Below, in pieces: positions 22,096 through 34,260 of a stretch of 64,000 nt of DNA. This stretch comes from Neoarius graeffei (lineage: Eukaryota; Chordata; Actinopteri; Siluriformes; Ariidae). A program made the translations under genes and the position numbers. Under the pieces are notes generated by a model. It was given only the letters and a program-made list of their open reading frames with translations. It did not search any database and had not been told where the DNA came from. Location of the stretch: the NCBI RefSeq assembly GCF_027579695.1, contig NC_083570.1, positions 7,984,793 to 8,048,792 of the forward strand, written 5' to 3'. How positions within the stretch are numbered: the stretch's first letter is position 1; each line of letters begins with the position of its first letter.

Positions 22096-22330
22096 GTGAT
22101 GAAGAATCAACTGATTTCAACTTTCATAAAATCTCATGAAATTAATCCGAATCAGTGCAGCTACATGGGTTATATTTCTGCACTGAAGGGAGATGAAATG
22201 GTTAATAGAGGAGTGTTCATGATCTCTCTGTGTTTGTGTTCCTCCTCTCTCTTTCTCTCTCTCTCTCTATCACTCCTTCAAACACAGAACCAGTTCATGT
22301 GTCCAGTGTGTCTGGACTCATTTAAGTGAC
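22096..22330 (+). pseudogene. Truncated third finTRIM copy (leader and start of RING)
   Basis: 22115-22290 aligns with the leaders of genes A and B ('tcataaaatctcatgaaatt', 'gggagatgaaatgg'). The stretch holding the splice-free start, [11 protein letters not shown], is missing, and the frame resumes at [11 protein letters not shown], the first RING cysteines, then stops after LDSFK. Everything downstream is absent. This shows that the locus had at least three finTRIM units. Confidence 0.8.
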
Positions 22331-22529
22331 AATGATGTAGACATTTTCTTAAAACTGTGTGTTTTATTGTATGCTGATACTATAGTATGAGCAGAATCTG
22401 CAGAAGAACTGCAATTTGTGCAAAATGCAGTACATAGGTATTGTCAGGAATGGGCTTTAACTGAAATGTTACAAAAACAAAGATGGTCATTTTTTCATGA
22501 GGTAAAGTACGTAACTATCCCTGTACTCC

Positions 22530-23190
22530 TGTAGAGTTCATACAGCATTCTGCAATAATGCAGACGCTTTGAGGAGATCAATGGTCTTCTCCTGCAGTAA
22601 CTTTGAGATGGCATTAGTGCACTCCAAAATATTTGTCTGAAGGCTGATTAAAAATATGAACTGAAATTTAGTAATGGCCTGTTTAAGTGCATCTGCCTCA
22701 TCCCGTTCATTCGTTTTCTCGCTTGTAAGTGAGAGCTTTAATGACGTCTCCATATCTGTACTTTAACGCAACAAGCGCATCATAGCGGGAGGACCAGTGG
22801 GTTGGGCAGAGGTGTTTCAAGGTTATGTTCCTGCTCTCTGGGCTCAATAAGTCGCCAAGTAATGCCCATCTCTTAACACTGTTGGCAACCACATCATGAA
22901 ACTGTCTAATCTCTGGGATAGTTTTGACAGAATCATTCAGTACCAAATTCAGACAATGAGCCGCACAGTGCACGTACAAAGCAAGGGGCTCCCGCTCCAC
23001 TATTCTCGCTTGAACACCAGAATAAATTCCGCTCATGTTCGCTGCGCCGTCATAACCCTGTCCACGGCATCTGGAGAGATCTAAGCCATTCCCTTCAATG
23101 CAGCTGATAATTCGGCCCTCCAGTTCAGAAGTGGATGCGTTCACAGTTATCTCGAATCCAAGAAAAGCCTCAACTATCCTGATTTCATAG
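22530..23190 (-). pseudogene. hAT-type (DUF4371/ZMYM-like) transposase fragment
   Basis: Minus-strand frames 23144-22707 and 22753-22538 read CRGQGYDGAANMSG, ALYVHCAAHCLNLVL and LCPTHWSSRYDALVALKYRY, the DUF4371 and adjacent hAT region common in fish proteins called zinc finger MYM-type 1-like. Only this central part is left, with a frame change between the two pieces. The Gmr1-like element lies just downstream. Confidence 0.75.
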
Positions 23191-23577
23191 GGTTTTTTTT
23201 TTTTTTAACCATGATAAGAATGTGTAGCAAAAATGAGAGATATATAGGTCAACTAGTCTGTAATCATGTGAAAACTTGTAGGTTTCAAGGAATTTCCAAT
23301 GAAATCACGTAAGGCACATTTATCCAGTCCCCCCAGGATTCCGCAGGCCTTTTTTGTGATTGTTGCGGGCTAAAATGTCTGATGTTGTGGGGGGGTTTCC
23401 AAAAAGTTGCAGTGTTTTTTAGGTTTTTGTTGCAATTACATTGTGGGAGGAAGTGAAAGTTGTGAGAAATTGTTGCGATTTTCTCTTTTTGTGATTAAAA
23501 TTGAGTGATATGTTAAATATTAAGTTATTACTGAAAAACTATTGATTAAAAAAACAAAGACACTGAGAAATGGTCCT
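23191..23577. other. No gene; dispersed repeat sequence
   Basis: T/G-rich text ('ttgcgggctaaaatgtctga', 'aaaaagttgcagtgtttt') of the kind found in fish DNA transposons. It is interrupted by the Gmr1-like element. Confidence 0.35.
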
Positions 23578-23888
23578 TGTGGTAATTTCCCTGTGGGTGG
23601 GTGGAGCACAGAGGACGGCAGAACAGAGATCAGGTGGAAACAAGGTTTTCATTGCCACACTTTTCAGTTTAATAATATGTGTCGGACGCACAGAGACACA
23701 CACATCAGCGTCTCATCCAGGGATGAGCTCCTTCCGCTCTCGCTCTCCCTCCTGATATAGGGCGCGGTCACTGGGAAGACACACAAACACAGGTTAATTG
23801 CTCTCAGGTGTAGTGATTCTGCCACTTACCTTCCCTGACTCCGCCCTCCTGTCACAGACCGGCGCTTGACCACGCCCCCACTGCCACA
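23578..23888 (-). repeat. 3' LTR of the Gmr1-like element
   Basis: Reads TGTGGCAGTG...TTACCACA on the minus strand. Confidence 0.9.
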
Positions 23889-24624
23889 TACCCCCACCGC
23901 CCGACTCAGGCCGGGCGGCCGTCTGGCCTGCAGCCGACTCCCCCCCCCGACGGGAGTGGAAGTCCGCCACGACCATCTGCGCCCCCGGCCTGTGGACCAC
24001 CTTGAAATTAAAGGGTTGGAGCACCAGATACCAATGGGTGATCCGCGCATTGGCATCTTTCATGCGGTGGAGCCACTGGAGGGGCGCGTGGTCCGAACAG
24101 AGGGTGAAAGGGCGCCCCAGCAGGTAGTACCGGAGGGCGAGAACTGCCCACTTGATGGCCAGACACTCTTTCTCTATGGTGAAAGAGAAAGAGAAGCTGT
24201 CACGCACCGACAGCTTCCTGCTGATATACAGGACAGGGCGGTCCTCCCCCTCCACCTCCTGGGACAAAACCGCCCCCAGCCCTCTGTCCGACGCATCGGT
24301 CTGCAACATAAAGGGGAGAGAAAAGTCAGGGGAGTGTAGAAGTGGCGCCCCACACAGTGCAGCCTTTACCTCTGAGAAAGCCCGCTGGCACTGCTCCGTC
24401 CACTGGACCGGGTCTGGTGCCCCCTTTTTAGTGAGATCAGTCAGCGGGCTGGTGACGTCCGAATAATTAGGTATAAACCTACGATAATAGCCAGCCAGCC
24501 CCAGGAACTGTCTCACCCCCTTTTTGGTCTTGGGCCTCGGGCAGGCCGCAATTGCTGCCGTCTTATTAATTTGGGGACGCACCTGCCCGTTGCCCAAGTG
24601 GAAGCCCAGATACCGTACTTCCAC
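23794..24624 (-). CDS. RNase H part of the Gmr1-like element
   Basis: Fossil part. Contains RQFLGLAGYYRRFIPNYS (end of the RT thumb), QTDASDRGLGAVLSQ (RNase H start), FTIEKECLAIKWAV and CSDHAPLQWLHRM, all typical of gypsy RNase H. Its end runs into the LTR. Confidence 0.85.
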   Translation of the reverse strand: MEVRYLGFHLGNGQVRPQINKTAAIAACPRPKTKKGVRQFLGLAGYYRRFIPNYSDVTSPLTDLTKKGAPDPVQWTEQCQRAFSEVKAALCGAPLLHSPDFSLPFMLQTDASDRGLGAVLSQEVEGEDRPVLYISRKLSVRDSFSFSFTIEKECLAIKWAVLALRYYLLGRPFTLCSDHAPLQWLHRMKDANARITHWYLVLQPFNFKVVHRPGAQMVVADFHSRRGGESAAGQTAARPESGGGGMWQWGRGQAPVCDRRAESGKVSGRITTPESN

Positions 24625-24666
24625 CCGCCCAATCGCACACTTCTTTGGGTTGGCTGTGAGCCCCGC

Positions 24667-25290
24667 TCACCTCAGCGACCTAAGGACGGCCCTCAGATGT
24701 TCGAGGTGCCGCTGCCAGTCATTGCTATAGATGAGTATGTCATCTAAATACGCTGCCGCATACATGGCATGAGGGCAGAGGACTCTGTCCATCAGCCGCT
24801 GAAACGTCGCGGGCACCCCAAACAGCCCAAACGGAAGGGTGACGAATTGGTGTAAACCAAATGGTGTGGAAAAGGCCGTTTTTTCTCGGGATAGTGGAGT
24901 CAAGGGGATCTGCCAATATCCCTTCGTCAAATCCAGTGTGGAATAAAAGCGAGCAGTGCCGAGTCGATCGAGCAACTCATCAATACGAGGCATTGGGTAC
25001 GCGTCGAATTTAGACACCGTGTTGACTTTTCTATAGTCCACACAGAACCGGACCGACCCGTCGGCCTTGGGTACCAAGACCACTGGGCTGCTCCAGTCAC
25101 TGTGGGACTCCTTGACGATGCCCATTTCGAGCATGGTCTGAAGTTCTTCCCGAACCACCTTTTTTTTGTGTTCGGGTAGCCTGTAAGGGCGGCTACGCAC
25201 TACCACCCCCGGGGGCGTCTCTATGTGGTGCTCTATGAGGTTAGTGCGACCGGGCAGGGTCGAGAACACATCCAAAAACTCGGTCTGCAA
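24667..25290 (-). CDS. Reverse transcriptase part of the Gmr1-like element
   Basis: Fossil part. Gypsy-type RT motifs in order: RSRPYRLPEHKKKVV, SPVVLVPKADGSVRFCVDYR, YPMPRIDELLDRLG, FYSTLDLTKGYWQIPL, TAFSTPFGLHQF and the catalytic AAYLDDILIYS. Confidence 0.9.
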   Translation of the reverse strand: MQTEFLDVFSTLPGRTNLIEHHIETPPGVVVRSRPYRLPEHKKKVVREELQTMLEMGIVKESHSDWSSPVVLVPKADGSVRFCVDYRKVNTVSKFDAYPMPRIDELLDRLGTARFYSTLDLTKGYWQIPLTPLSREKTAFSTPFGLHQFVTLPFGLFGVPATFQRLMDRVLCPHAMYAAAYLDDILIYSNDWQRHLEHLRAVLRSLR

Positions 25291-25493
25291 CTGGGCGACC
25301 TCCGTGAGTTGGGTCGGGAGAGGTGGTCTCCACAGGGGACCGGAGAGGTACGTGATGCCAATGTCCCTTTTTGAACCTCCAGCCCCAGCTCCGCCTTCTC
25401 TGGAACTACCGACACCAATGCCACGGGGACCTCCTCGTTCCAGAGTTTAAGCAGATTGAGGTGGTAAATCTGTAGCGCCCCACCCCTGTCCGT

Positions 25494-28199
25494 TCACCTC
25501 ACCTCATAGTCGACATCCCCGACTCGCCGTGTGACCTCAAAGGGTCCTTGCCACTTGGCGATCAATTTGGAGCTCGACGTGGGCAACAGTACGAGTACCT
25601 TATCTCCCGGAGTGAACTCTCTAAGGTGCGTACCCTTGTTGTACAGGCGGGCTTGCCGTTCCTGGGCCTGACGCAAATTCTCCTGAGTTAGGTGGGTGAG
25701 TGTGTGGAGTTTTGTGCGCAGGTCCATAACTTACTGAATTTCGTTCTTACTTTGTGAAGGTCCCTCTTCCCAATTTTCCCGCAGCACGTCCAGGATGCCG
25801 CGCGGCTTATGCCCATATAATAATTCGAATGGGGAGAACCCCGTGGAGGCTTGGGGGACCTCTCGCACTGAGAACAGCAAGGGTTCGAGCCACTTATCCC
25901 AATTACGTGCGTCCTCACTTATGAATTTCTTAATAATATTTTTGAGGGTGCGGTTGAATCGTTCCACTAAACCGTCCGTTTGTGGGTGATACATGCTGGT
26001 GCGGATCGGCTTAATCCCCAATAACCCATACAGTTCGCGCAGTGTTCGTGACATAAACGTAGTGCCTTGATCAGTCAGAATCTCTTTCGGGATTCCAACT
26101 CGGGAGATGACGCGGAAGAGTGCCTCTGCAAAACTGCGTGCTGAGATATTGCACAGAGGCACTGCTTCCGGGTATCGCGTTGCATAGTCCACCAGAACTA
26201 ATATAAAGCGGTACCCTCGTGCTGACCGATCTAATGGCCTGACGAGATCCATCCCAATTCTCTCAAACGGGGTCTCGATTAACGGTAGAGGGCGCAAAGG
26301 CACTTTTGGAATGGCCACTGGGTTTACTAACTGGCATTCGCAGCATGCCGTACACCACCTACGGACATCGCCGCGAATCCCCGGCCAATAGAATCGGGCC
26401 ATTATTCGGGCTAGTGTTTTATCCTGCCCCAAGTGTCCAGCCATGGGATTAAAGTGAGCCGCCTGGAATACCAATTCCCGGCGGCTTTTCGGAATTAAAA
26501 GCTGCGTGACTCGCTCTTTAGTTTGAGTGTCCTGCGTCACTCGGTATAATCTATCCTTCATAATCGCGAAGTAGGGGAAGGACGGGGTGGCATTCGGCTG
26601 GAGCGTTTGACCATCGATTACTCTCACTTGGTCAAACGCATGCTGCAGAGTCTCGTCTTGCGACTGCTCTAATGGGAAATCCACGAGGGATTCCCCAATA
26701 GAGAGAGGAGGAGCCGGCGGGTCCTCACTCTGACGCGGAGATGACGTAGATGGCTCTGTGACAGCTGCTCCCGCCAAAGCGACACCGGGACCTCCCCCTG
26801 TCAAATGGCAGGACCCACTCTCTACTAGGTGTGTCATTAAACCCCGAAATCCCGGCCAATCAGTCCCCAAAATTAACGAGTGGGTAAGGCGAGGATTAAC
26901 CGCCGCCTTCACTCTAAATTTTTCCCCTCTGAAAATAATGTGGACCGACACCAAAGGGTAGCGGTGAACATCCCCGTGCACACACAACACCTTCACCCCT
27001 TGTGCTCCCCCCAATGCCTCGTTTTGAACCAGGCTTTGGTGAATTGAGGTCTGATTACAACCAGAATCCACCAACACCTGATATGTTGCCCCTTGGATAC
27101 TCACCGGTATGCGATACACTCCGGCCCGATCGAGGGCAGCCTCTGGTGCGTCGGGGATCCGAACCACCGCGCCCACTTCCATTGCTGTGCACTGCTGTTG
27201 AAGGTGGCCCGGCTCCCCGCAGCGCCAGCAAACCGGCCCGGGCTTTCCCTCTGCACCGGTGATCTGGGGCTCACTCACCTGAGGTGGGGGAGAGACAGAC
27301 ACAGAAGGGAGAAACGGGAGGGCACCGCAGGTGCGGCGGGCCGGCTGGGGTGGTGCCGGCCCCCGCCTCCATGGTGGGGGAATGGGGTGAGGACGGGACA
27401 CAGGAGGGGGAGAGAGAGAGAGAGAAGAGGAGAGAAGAGACGATGCCATCTGCTGTCCTGCCGCCGGGACAGCCGCCAGATGACCCTCCGCCAGCTCGAC
27501 GGCCTGATCCAGCGACGCCGGGCGGTGGCACTGGACCCACTCCGCGGTTTCGGCTGGTAAGCGGGCGATGAACTGTTCCAGTACCACCTGGTCGATGATT
27601 CCCTCGGCGTCGAGATTGTTGGCCCTCAACCACCGCCAGCAGGCGTCCTGGAGCTGCTGGCTGAACGCGAATGGCCGGCCGACTTCCTCCAGTCGCAGCG
27701 CGTGGAAGCGCTGGCGCTGTTGCTCCGGTGTGCGCCCCATGCGCTGGAGGACGGCCCGGTGGAGGTCTGCATAGGCCAGCCGGCGGTCGGCAGGGAGCTG
27801 TAGCGTGGCCAGCTGTGCCTCTCCCGTGAGCAGGGGGAGGAGGCGCGCCGCGCGCTGCTCCATCGGCCACCCCGAGGCTTCGGCGACCTGTTCAAACAAC
27901 GTGATGAACGCCTCGGGGTCGTCCTGCAGGCCCATCTTGGTGACAATGAGGGGAGACGGGCCCGCGGCCGGAGCACTGGTGGACCCCACCGACGCGAGGA
28001 GATGCCGGAACGCCTTGCGATCTTCCTGCTGGGCCAGCACCAGGGCTTCAAAGCGCCGCTCCTGCTCCTTTCGGAGCGTGATGAGCGCCTGGTGCTGGCT
28101 TTGCTGAGCCATGGCGAGGGCGTGGACCAGATCGGCGAACGGGGAGGATTTCATGGGGCTGCTGGTTTGGTGCTCCACAGTCCCGGGTTTCGGCACCAC
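25494..28199 (-). CDS. Gag, protease and integrase of the Gmr1-like element
   Basis: Fossil part. Long reading frame 28199-25731 plus the integrase tail to 25494. In order: gag (from about MKSSPFADLVHALA), zinc knuckle CWRCGEPGHLQQQC, protease VLVDSGCNQTSIH, integrase HHCC region (GHLGQDKTLARIMARFYWPG, CTACCECQ) and DDE core (GMDLVRPL, LTDQGTTFMS, HPQTDGLVERFNRTLK). The tail has NKGTHLREFTPGDKVLVLLP. Integrase directly follows protease, which is the notable gene order. Confidence 0.9.
28181..28198 (-). other. Primer-binding site matching tRNA-Phe
   Basis: Immediately inside the 5' LTR the minus strand reads TGGTGCCGAAACCCGGGA, complementary to the 3' end of vertebrate tRNA-Phe (TCCCGGGTTTCGGCACCA). 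Confidence 0.75.
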
Positions 28200-28509
28200 T
28201 GTGGTAATTTCCCTTTGGTGGGTGGAGCACAGAGGATGGCAGGACAGAGATCAGGTGGAAACAAGGTTTTTATTGCCACACTTTTCAGTTTAACAATATG
28301 TGTCGGACGCACAGAGACACACACATCAGCGTCTCGTCCAGGGATGAGCTCCTTCCGCTCTCGCTCTCCCTCCTGATATAGGGTGCGGTCACTGGGAAGA
28401 CACACAAACACAGGTTAATTGCTCTCAGGTGTAGTGATTCTGCCACTTACCTTCCCTGACTCCGCCCTCCTGTCACAGACCGGCGCTTGACCACGCCCCC
28501 ACTGCCACA
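28200..28509 (-). repeat. 5' LTR of the Gmr1-like element
   Basis: Matches the other LTR with very few differences. Confidence 0.9.
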
Positions 28510-30347
28510 GTCCTATAAACAACTTTACCAATATAAAAGATTACCAGGACTACAAAAATGCAGAAAAATAGGCTTTACTTATCCAAATGCACCTGTTGGT
28601 TCAAAAGTTAAAGTGCGCAGAACCTCACAGCACAACATGAAGTTACCTTAAAATATAATATAAATGCCTCAGCTTTCATGTAAGAAAAAAAAAAACTATT
28701 AATACTAGTACTGTGTGCAGGCAGCAGGGTTCCCACACCTTAGTTAACATCAAATTCAAGGACCTTTCGAGGACTTTACAAGGCCAATTTTCTCAAATTC
28801 AAGGACCACACGCAGCAGCATTTACCTACTCCTACTGCTGGATATGTTATCAGTAAATGACCATAGCACTTGTAGCTCCAGCCTAGCATAGGTCATTGAA
28901 TCAGATTGCACTACTTGATTTGGACACATGAAGGGACTATTTTCAGATGTGGCAGCACATTTCTGTGATTACTAAACCGGAATGAGAATATAGTTCCATG
29001 TTATATCAGCCTAGAAAATAGCCACGTTTCCTTCTCTCCTTTTTCTATTGGTCTTAGTACACTTTGCAACTACAGAACAGTTAAGTTTTAATTAGGAAAA
29101 ATATCATAATTCTTAGTCACTTTTGAGCAAGATGCTGATAGGCGAGATGGTAATGGTCTAATCTGATTCCATGACCTATGCTCGGCTGGAGTTAAAACTT
29201 CTACAGTCAGACTCAGAGAACAGTTGGATGAACTGGAGAAAGCTCAACTGTCAATTGTTTAACTTGAGGGGAGGTGGAAAATTAGTATATTTCCCCAAAT
29301 GGTGGCTGTATCCCTTTAAGCAGTTGAAATACCAGTCTGAAAAGCATTGTGTCCAAGCACGTTTATTGTAGCCTCCAGTAAAATTACAGCTGACTCTAGA
29401 TCAGAATGCAGATATCAGGGCTAACTGAAGTAGGTTTCATTCTTTAAGACACATTCAACACCATGCAATATCTGGATAAAGCCTAGTAATGTCATGGTGA
29501 CTGTAGGACACTTATTACAATATTAAATGTAGGATAAACTATCAGTAATGACAAGCTAAACTTCTATTATAGATAAGCCATTTTCTTCGAAGCCAAACAC
29601 TGCAGAGGGCCAAGGGAGATAATATGGCAATGTCATCCACTGTTATAAGAAATTAACCTGCAAGCCAGATAAGTTTTTAAGTTTCAGTTTCAGTTTCTCC
29701 CATATATTGATGGGATAGTGGTTAAATACTGACCTCTAGTGGTGACAGGTGGAACTGCTAGGCTCTCACAGTTTTGGAGATTGAAGCAGCGGTAAATTGG
29801 ATGTAAACAGTGCTTAGACGGAATTAATTATTCATGCTTCAGTGAACGTTCTAAACCAACACAGATTGATAGAGATTACATCTGCCTCCTTGTAAATGTT
29901 ATCAGTGTATTTTGTGTTGCTGTTTATGTTGATTTGAGTGCATTTTTGTCTAAGTTTTGAAAAGACACGTGAGAATAGCTAAAATTCCATCTCTCCCCAC
30001 ACTAGCATTACCTCAACCTATGCTGCCCTGCAGAGTCCCAACCTTTTGCTCTTTGTGCCAGGTACATATCATGCAATTTCCTGTGACATTCCTTTTGTAT
30101 TTTATTTTATTCATAAATATGGCACAGTTTTGGAGACTGAGCCAGCGCATTACTGATATATTTCAACCTATGCTACCCTGCAATGTCGCAACCTCCGCGT
30201 TCTTTGAGTGAAAACCACAACGCAGACACACATGAGGGGTTACACACATACCTGAGTAGGTTAACTGGAGGCTAATCATTTCTAAGACAACATAAACAGC
30301 TAACGAGTACCGATAGATATATCTATGTCGAGTACCAAGAACTAGGC
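28510..30347. other. No gene; decayed hAT-like sequence
   Basis: 'cagggttcccacacctta' at about 28731 followed by 'caaattcaaggacctttcga' looks like a hAT terminal repeat, but its partner end was not found. The remainder is AT-rich and unassigned. Confidence 0.35.
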
Positions 30348-30358
30348 AGCTACGGGAT

Positions 30359-30737
30359 CTCATCTCATCTCATTCTCTCTAGCTGCTTTATCCTGTTCTA
30401 CAGGGTCGCAGGCAAGCTGGAGCCTATCCCAGCTGACTACGGGCGAAAGGCGGGGTACACCCTGGACAAGTCGCCAGCTCATCACAGGGCTGACACATAG
30501 ACACAGACAACCATTCACACTCACATTCACACCTACGGTCAATTTAGAGTCACCAGTTAACCTAACCTGCATGTCTTTGGACTGTGGGGGAAACCAGAGC
30601 ACCCGGAGGAAACCCACGCGGACACGGGGAGAACATGCAAACTCCACACAGAAAGGCCCTCACCGGCCACGGGGCTCGAACCTGGACCTTCTTGCTGTGA
30701 GGCGACAGCACTAAACACTACAACACCGTGCCGCCCC
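30359..30737 (-). mobile_element. tRNA-derived SINE
   Basis: Same SINE family; target duplication AGCTACGGGAT (30348-30358, 30738-30748). Very like the other young copies. Confidence 0.9.
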
Positions 30738-30775
30738 AGCTACGGGATACATCCGGAAAACTAAATTCCTTCACG

Positions 30776-31183
30776 TTAGTGCCTCGGTGCAATATCCCTC
30801 GGTATGCAAATGTTAGATAGTGAAGTAAAGAAATGACCTGTTTTCAGTTTCAGAAGTGCCTTTTTGTGATGAGCTCTTGCGGCATGGCTGGACAAGGCAG
30901 CTTCGCCCATGCCCTCAACTTTGATCGATTTGAAGCAGGCTCTGCACCTCGCAGAATGTTGGTCTTTTGGGTCCTTTGACAACCACTCAGCATTGCTTTC
31001 TTTGGCAAGCCAAGCATCATGAAATTTGCATTTTCCGGGCATGACATTACGCGACGACTCGACGAAAACTTCACTCTGACTCCTGCAATACAGTATTGCA
31101 TTCAAACATGTTTTAAAGTGCACATTGTCACTACTAAAGTGCCATAACTGGGCAAATGCCAAAATCCATGATGTTCAGCACTG
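30776..31183 (-). pseudogene. hAT transposase N-terminal remnant
   Basis: A minus-strand frame reads MPGKCKFHDAWLAKE then HSARCRACFKSIKV and SSHAARAHHKKALL, a C-x2-C...H-x4-H finger of the type found at the start of hAT transposases. The part at about 31090-31186 recurs at 37466-37572. Only the N-terminus is present; the SINE 30359-30737 sits just beyond it. Confidence 0.5.
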
Positions 31184-34100
31184 TTAACTTTTTTTTAATA
31201 TATTTTTATTAGAATTTTGTACAAGTTACAGAAAACAAACACAAAAAAAGACAAAGTAGAAACAACAAGTAAAACAGAACACACAAAAAACAGCAAAAAA
31301 AACAGGGCATATTTAAAAACAATAATTGTGTACACTGCTGCATCACTGACACTAGAATCTTAACTCAAATACTAAACAGAGATGGTAAAGGTGGATGGCA
31401 CTCTATGAACTCCCTTGCTGGTCAAGATCAGTGTTATATTTATCAAGGTGAGCCAAAAATGGCTGCCATATATCTGAAAATGTATTAAGATTGTCCATCA
31501 TGCCATATCGAACCTTCTCCATATGCAATATACCAATGAGCTCACGTAACCAGATCTTAAACTGACGCACAGTATCTGACTTCCAGAGTTTTCAAATCAT
31601 TTTCTTTGCAATTACCATTCCATACATAATTGTGCTTTGCACTGAAACCCCATGTTTAAGTAGAGAAGGAGAAACCCCAAATAATGCAATCATTGGATCA
31701 GGTTCAAACACACAGCCATACATGTCAGAAAACCACTTAAATATGTTACACCAAAAATTATACAGTTTCGGACATGTCCAAAAGAGGTGAGTCAGAGAGC
31801 CCTCTGCAGATTTACGGTACATCGGTCACATAACGATGAAATGGTGGGAAAGATTCTGTGCAGTTTGGTTTTTGAATAATGAAGCCTGTGCATCACCTTA
31901 AATTGGATTAACTGGTGCCTGGTGTTGATAGAGCAAGATCGGGTCCTACCAAGGCCCTCCCTCCAAACATCATCTCCAATCTGCATTCCCAGCTCCTCCT
32001 CCCAGGAGTTTTTCAAAGAGTGCGTAGCAGAAATTGTTTGTTCAGAAAATATATTTACAAAGCCAGAGACCAATTTTCTAGATTCAGGTGGACCCAACAA
32101 AAGCTTATAAATCAATTTAGCTTCCGGAAGAGACTCAAAGTTAGGCACACACTGATGGACATAATTCCTAATCTGCAAATATCGGAAAAAATGTGTTGTG
32201 GGAAGAGAAAACTTATTTTTTAACTGAGCAAATGTAGCAAATTGTTTATTAATATACAGATCTTTCAGAGTGACCAAACCCTTTAGCCTCCAACTGTCAA
32301 AAGACCCGTCCAAGAGGGATGGAGAGAATGCATGATTGTGATATATTGGGGCATGGATAGAAGTGTCTGGTAGTCTGCAGCCCTTCCTAATTTGCTGCCA
32401 TATTTTTAAGCAATTGAAAATGATCATATTATCCATCTTAACAGTTGCAGGAGGTCTGGGTGTTGAGAAAAGAAGTGCTGGAAGCGAACTGTTTCTGACA
32501 TCACTCATTTCAATGACAACCCAAGGGGGAGTCTCGACAGATACCTCCATATTATATCCTTCCTGCCAATAGACAAGGGCTCTAGCATTCACTGCCCAGT
32601 AGTAATGCAGGAAATATGGCAACCCGAACCCACCTATTTCCCCTGGTTTATGTAAATGAGCTTTTGAAATTCTGTGAGCTTTAAAGCCCCAAATAAAAGG
32701 TAGAACTATCGAATCCAGAGATTTGAAATAAGATTGTGCCAAAAAAAAGGTAAATTTTGAAAGAGATACAAGAACCTTGGCAGGGAAACCATCTTGATGG
32801 CATTTATTCGACCCACCATAGAGAGAGGAAGAATCCTCCATTTTTCAATGTCCCTCCTCAGTTTCTCAACTTTCTCAAGAAAGTTCAGCTTAAAAATTAG
32901 TTTAGGGTCTTTTGACAAAACTACACCAAGAAACTTCAGCCTGCTGGTAATTTTGAACGGGAGATTATGCAGAAATTCAGTGTTGAGATCTGCACCCAAT
33001 GACATGAATTCACTCTTCTGCCAGTTAATTGTGTAACCCGAAACTTCACCAAATGTTCTGATTAGATCCAGCAAAACAGGAACTGATTTCTCTGGTTGTG
33101 ATATGAAAAGAACAACATCGTCCGCATATAGGGAAATATGGTGATCCACTTTACCCAGCCGGATGGGTTCAATAGAAGGGTGATTCCTGATACTAATGGC
33201 AAGAGGCTCAATAGCAATGCCAAAGAGCAATGGGCTGAGAGGGCAGCCCTGGCGTGTCCCGCGGTGTAATCGGAACGGCACTGATCTTTCTTGATTTGTG
33301 AGAATGGAGGAAGATGGATGAGCATATAGCATTGTAATCCATGATACAAATTGACTACCAAATCCAAACTCTTCCAAGGCCTTTAGCATGTATGCCCATT
33401 CCACTTGGTCAAATGCCTTTTTCGCATCTAGGCAGAGGGCAGCCACCCTCAAGCCCTCACTGTACCTATGATACATTATATTCATCAATCTTCTGACATT
33501 AAAAAAGGAAACTCTATTAGGGACAAAGCCAGTTTGATCAGCGTGAATGATGGATGATATGTATTTATTTAACCGATTTGCTAGTAACTTGGTAAAAATT
33601 TTCATGTCTGAATTCAACAGTGCTATAGGACGAAAAGATGAAGGCTCAGTTTCATCCCTACCTTCTTTTAATAATAATGAAATATTGGCTTCATATAATG
33701 TGGGCGGAAATACCTGGGTTCCAAATGAATGATTGAACATCCTCAAAAGGAGGGGAGCAATCTTCAGAGAATTTTTTTTATACAGTTCGATTCCAAAACC
33801 ATCTGGGCCAGCGGCCTTGCTATTGGGAAATGATTTTATAGCATCCAGAATCTCTTGCGTGGTGATGTCAGAATTCAAAGCTTCACGGGCAGCCTCACTT
33901 AATTTAGGAAGTTTTAGATGGCCCAACCAATCAGAAACATTCCCTTTTCCATTCGACATGTATAACTCTGCATAATATTTCCTAAAGTGATCGTTTATAC
34001 TTTTAGGATCAGTAATTAGTTCTCCAGTCTTTGATTTAATCTTGTGTATGGCTCTACTAGCTTGCAAGCCTCTTAACTGTTGGGCCAGTAATTTATGGGG

Positions 34101-34260
34101 CTTATCCCCCAACTCGAAGTGTTTCTGCCTGATCTTAAACAACTAATCGCATACCTGACTGGATAGGATAGTGTTATATTCATATTTTAGTTTAAGAATA
34201 TTTTGTAAGGTGGAAGGGTTGGAGGAACTTCTGTAGGCAAGTTCCAACTGTGATAGTTCT
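31184..34260 (-). mobile_element. L1-like LINE, 5' truncated
   Basis: Poly(A) end at the left (T-run at about 31190). A 478-codon frame at 34142-32706 holds the RT: SKAAGPDGFGIELYKK, FRPIALLNSDMKIFTKLLA, DQTGFVPNR, ALCLDAKKAFDQVEW, RGTRQGCPLSPLLF and the catalytic SLYADDVVLF. The C-terminal part (32841-31592, several frames) ends with a C-x2-C finger and LTHLFWTCPKLYNFW. Endonuclease and ORF1 are missing. Frames change near 32840 and 31820 and a stop precedes 34142, so it is dead, but the RT frame is long enough to suggest modest age. Confidence 0.85.

Larger units (their letters stand above)
23578..28509 (-). mobile_element. Gmr1-like Ty3/gypsy element, nearly whole
   Basis: Fossil that looks almost whole, with perhaps two or three breaks. 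LTRs of about 310 bp (23578-23888 and 28200-28509) are very alike, and a perfect 5 bp target duplication GTCCT flanks them (23573-23577, 28510-28514), so insertion was recent. Parts in minus-strand order: gag with a zinc knuckle, protease, integrase, then reverse transcriptase and RNase H. Integrase ahead of RT is the Copia-type order, yet the RT is of gypsy type; this combination defines the Gmr1 group first described in Atlantic cod. The primer-binding site matches tRNA-Phe. Confidence 0.92.

Noticed and set aside
27271-27870. Proline/alanine-rich frames opposite gag
   Set aside because: Overlap the gag frame of the Gmr1-like element in other frames; GC-rich sequence keeps them open by chance.
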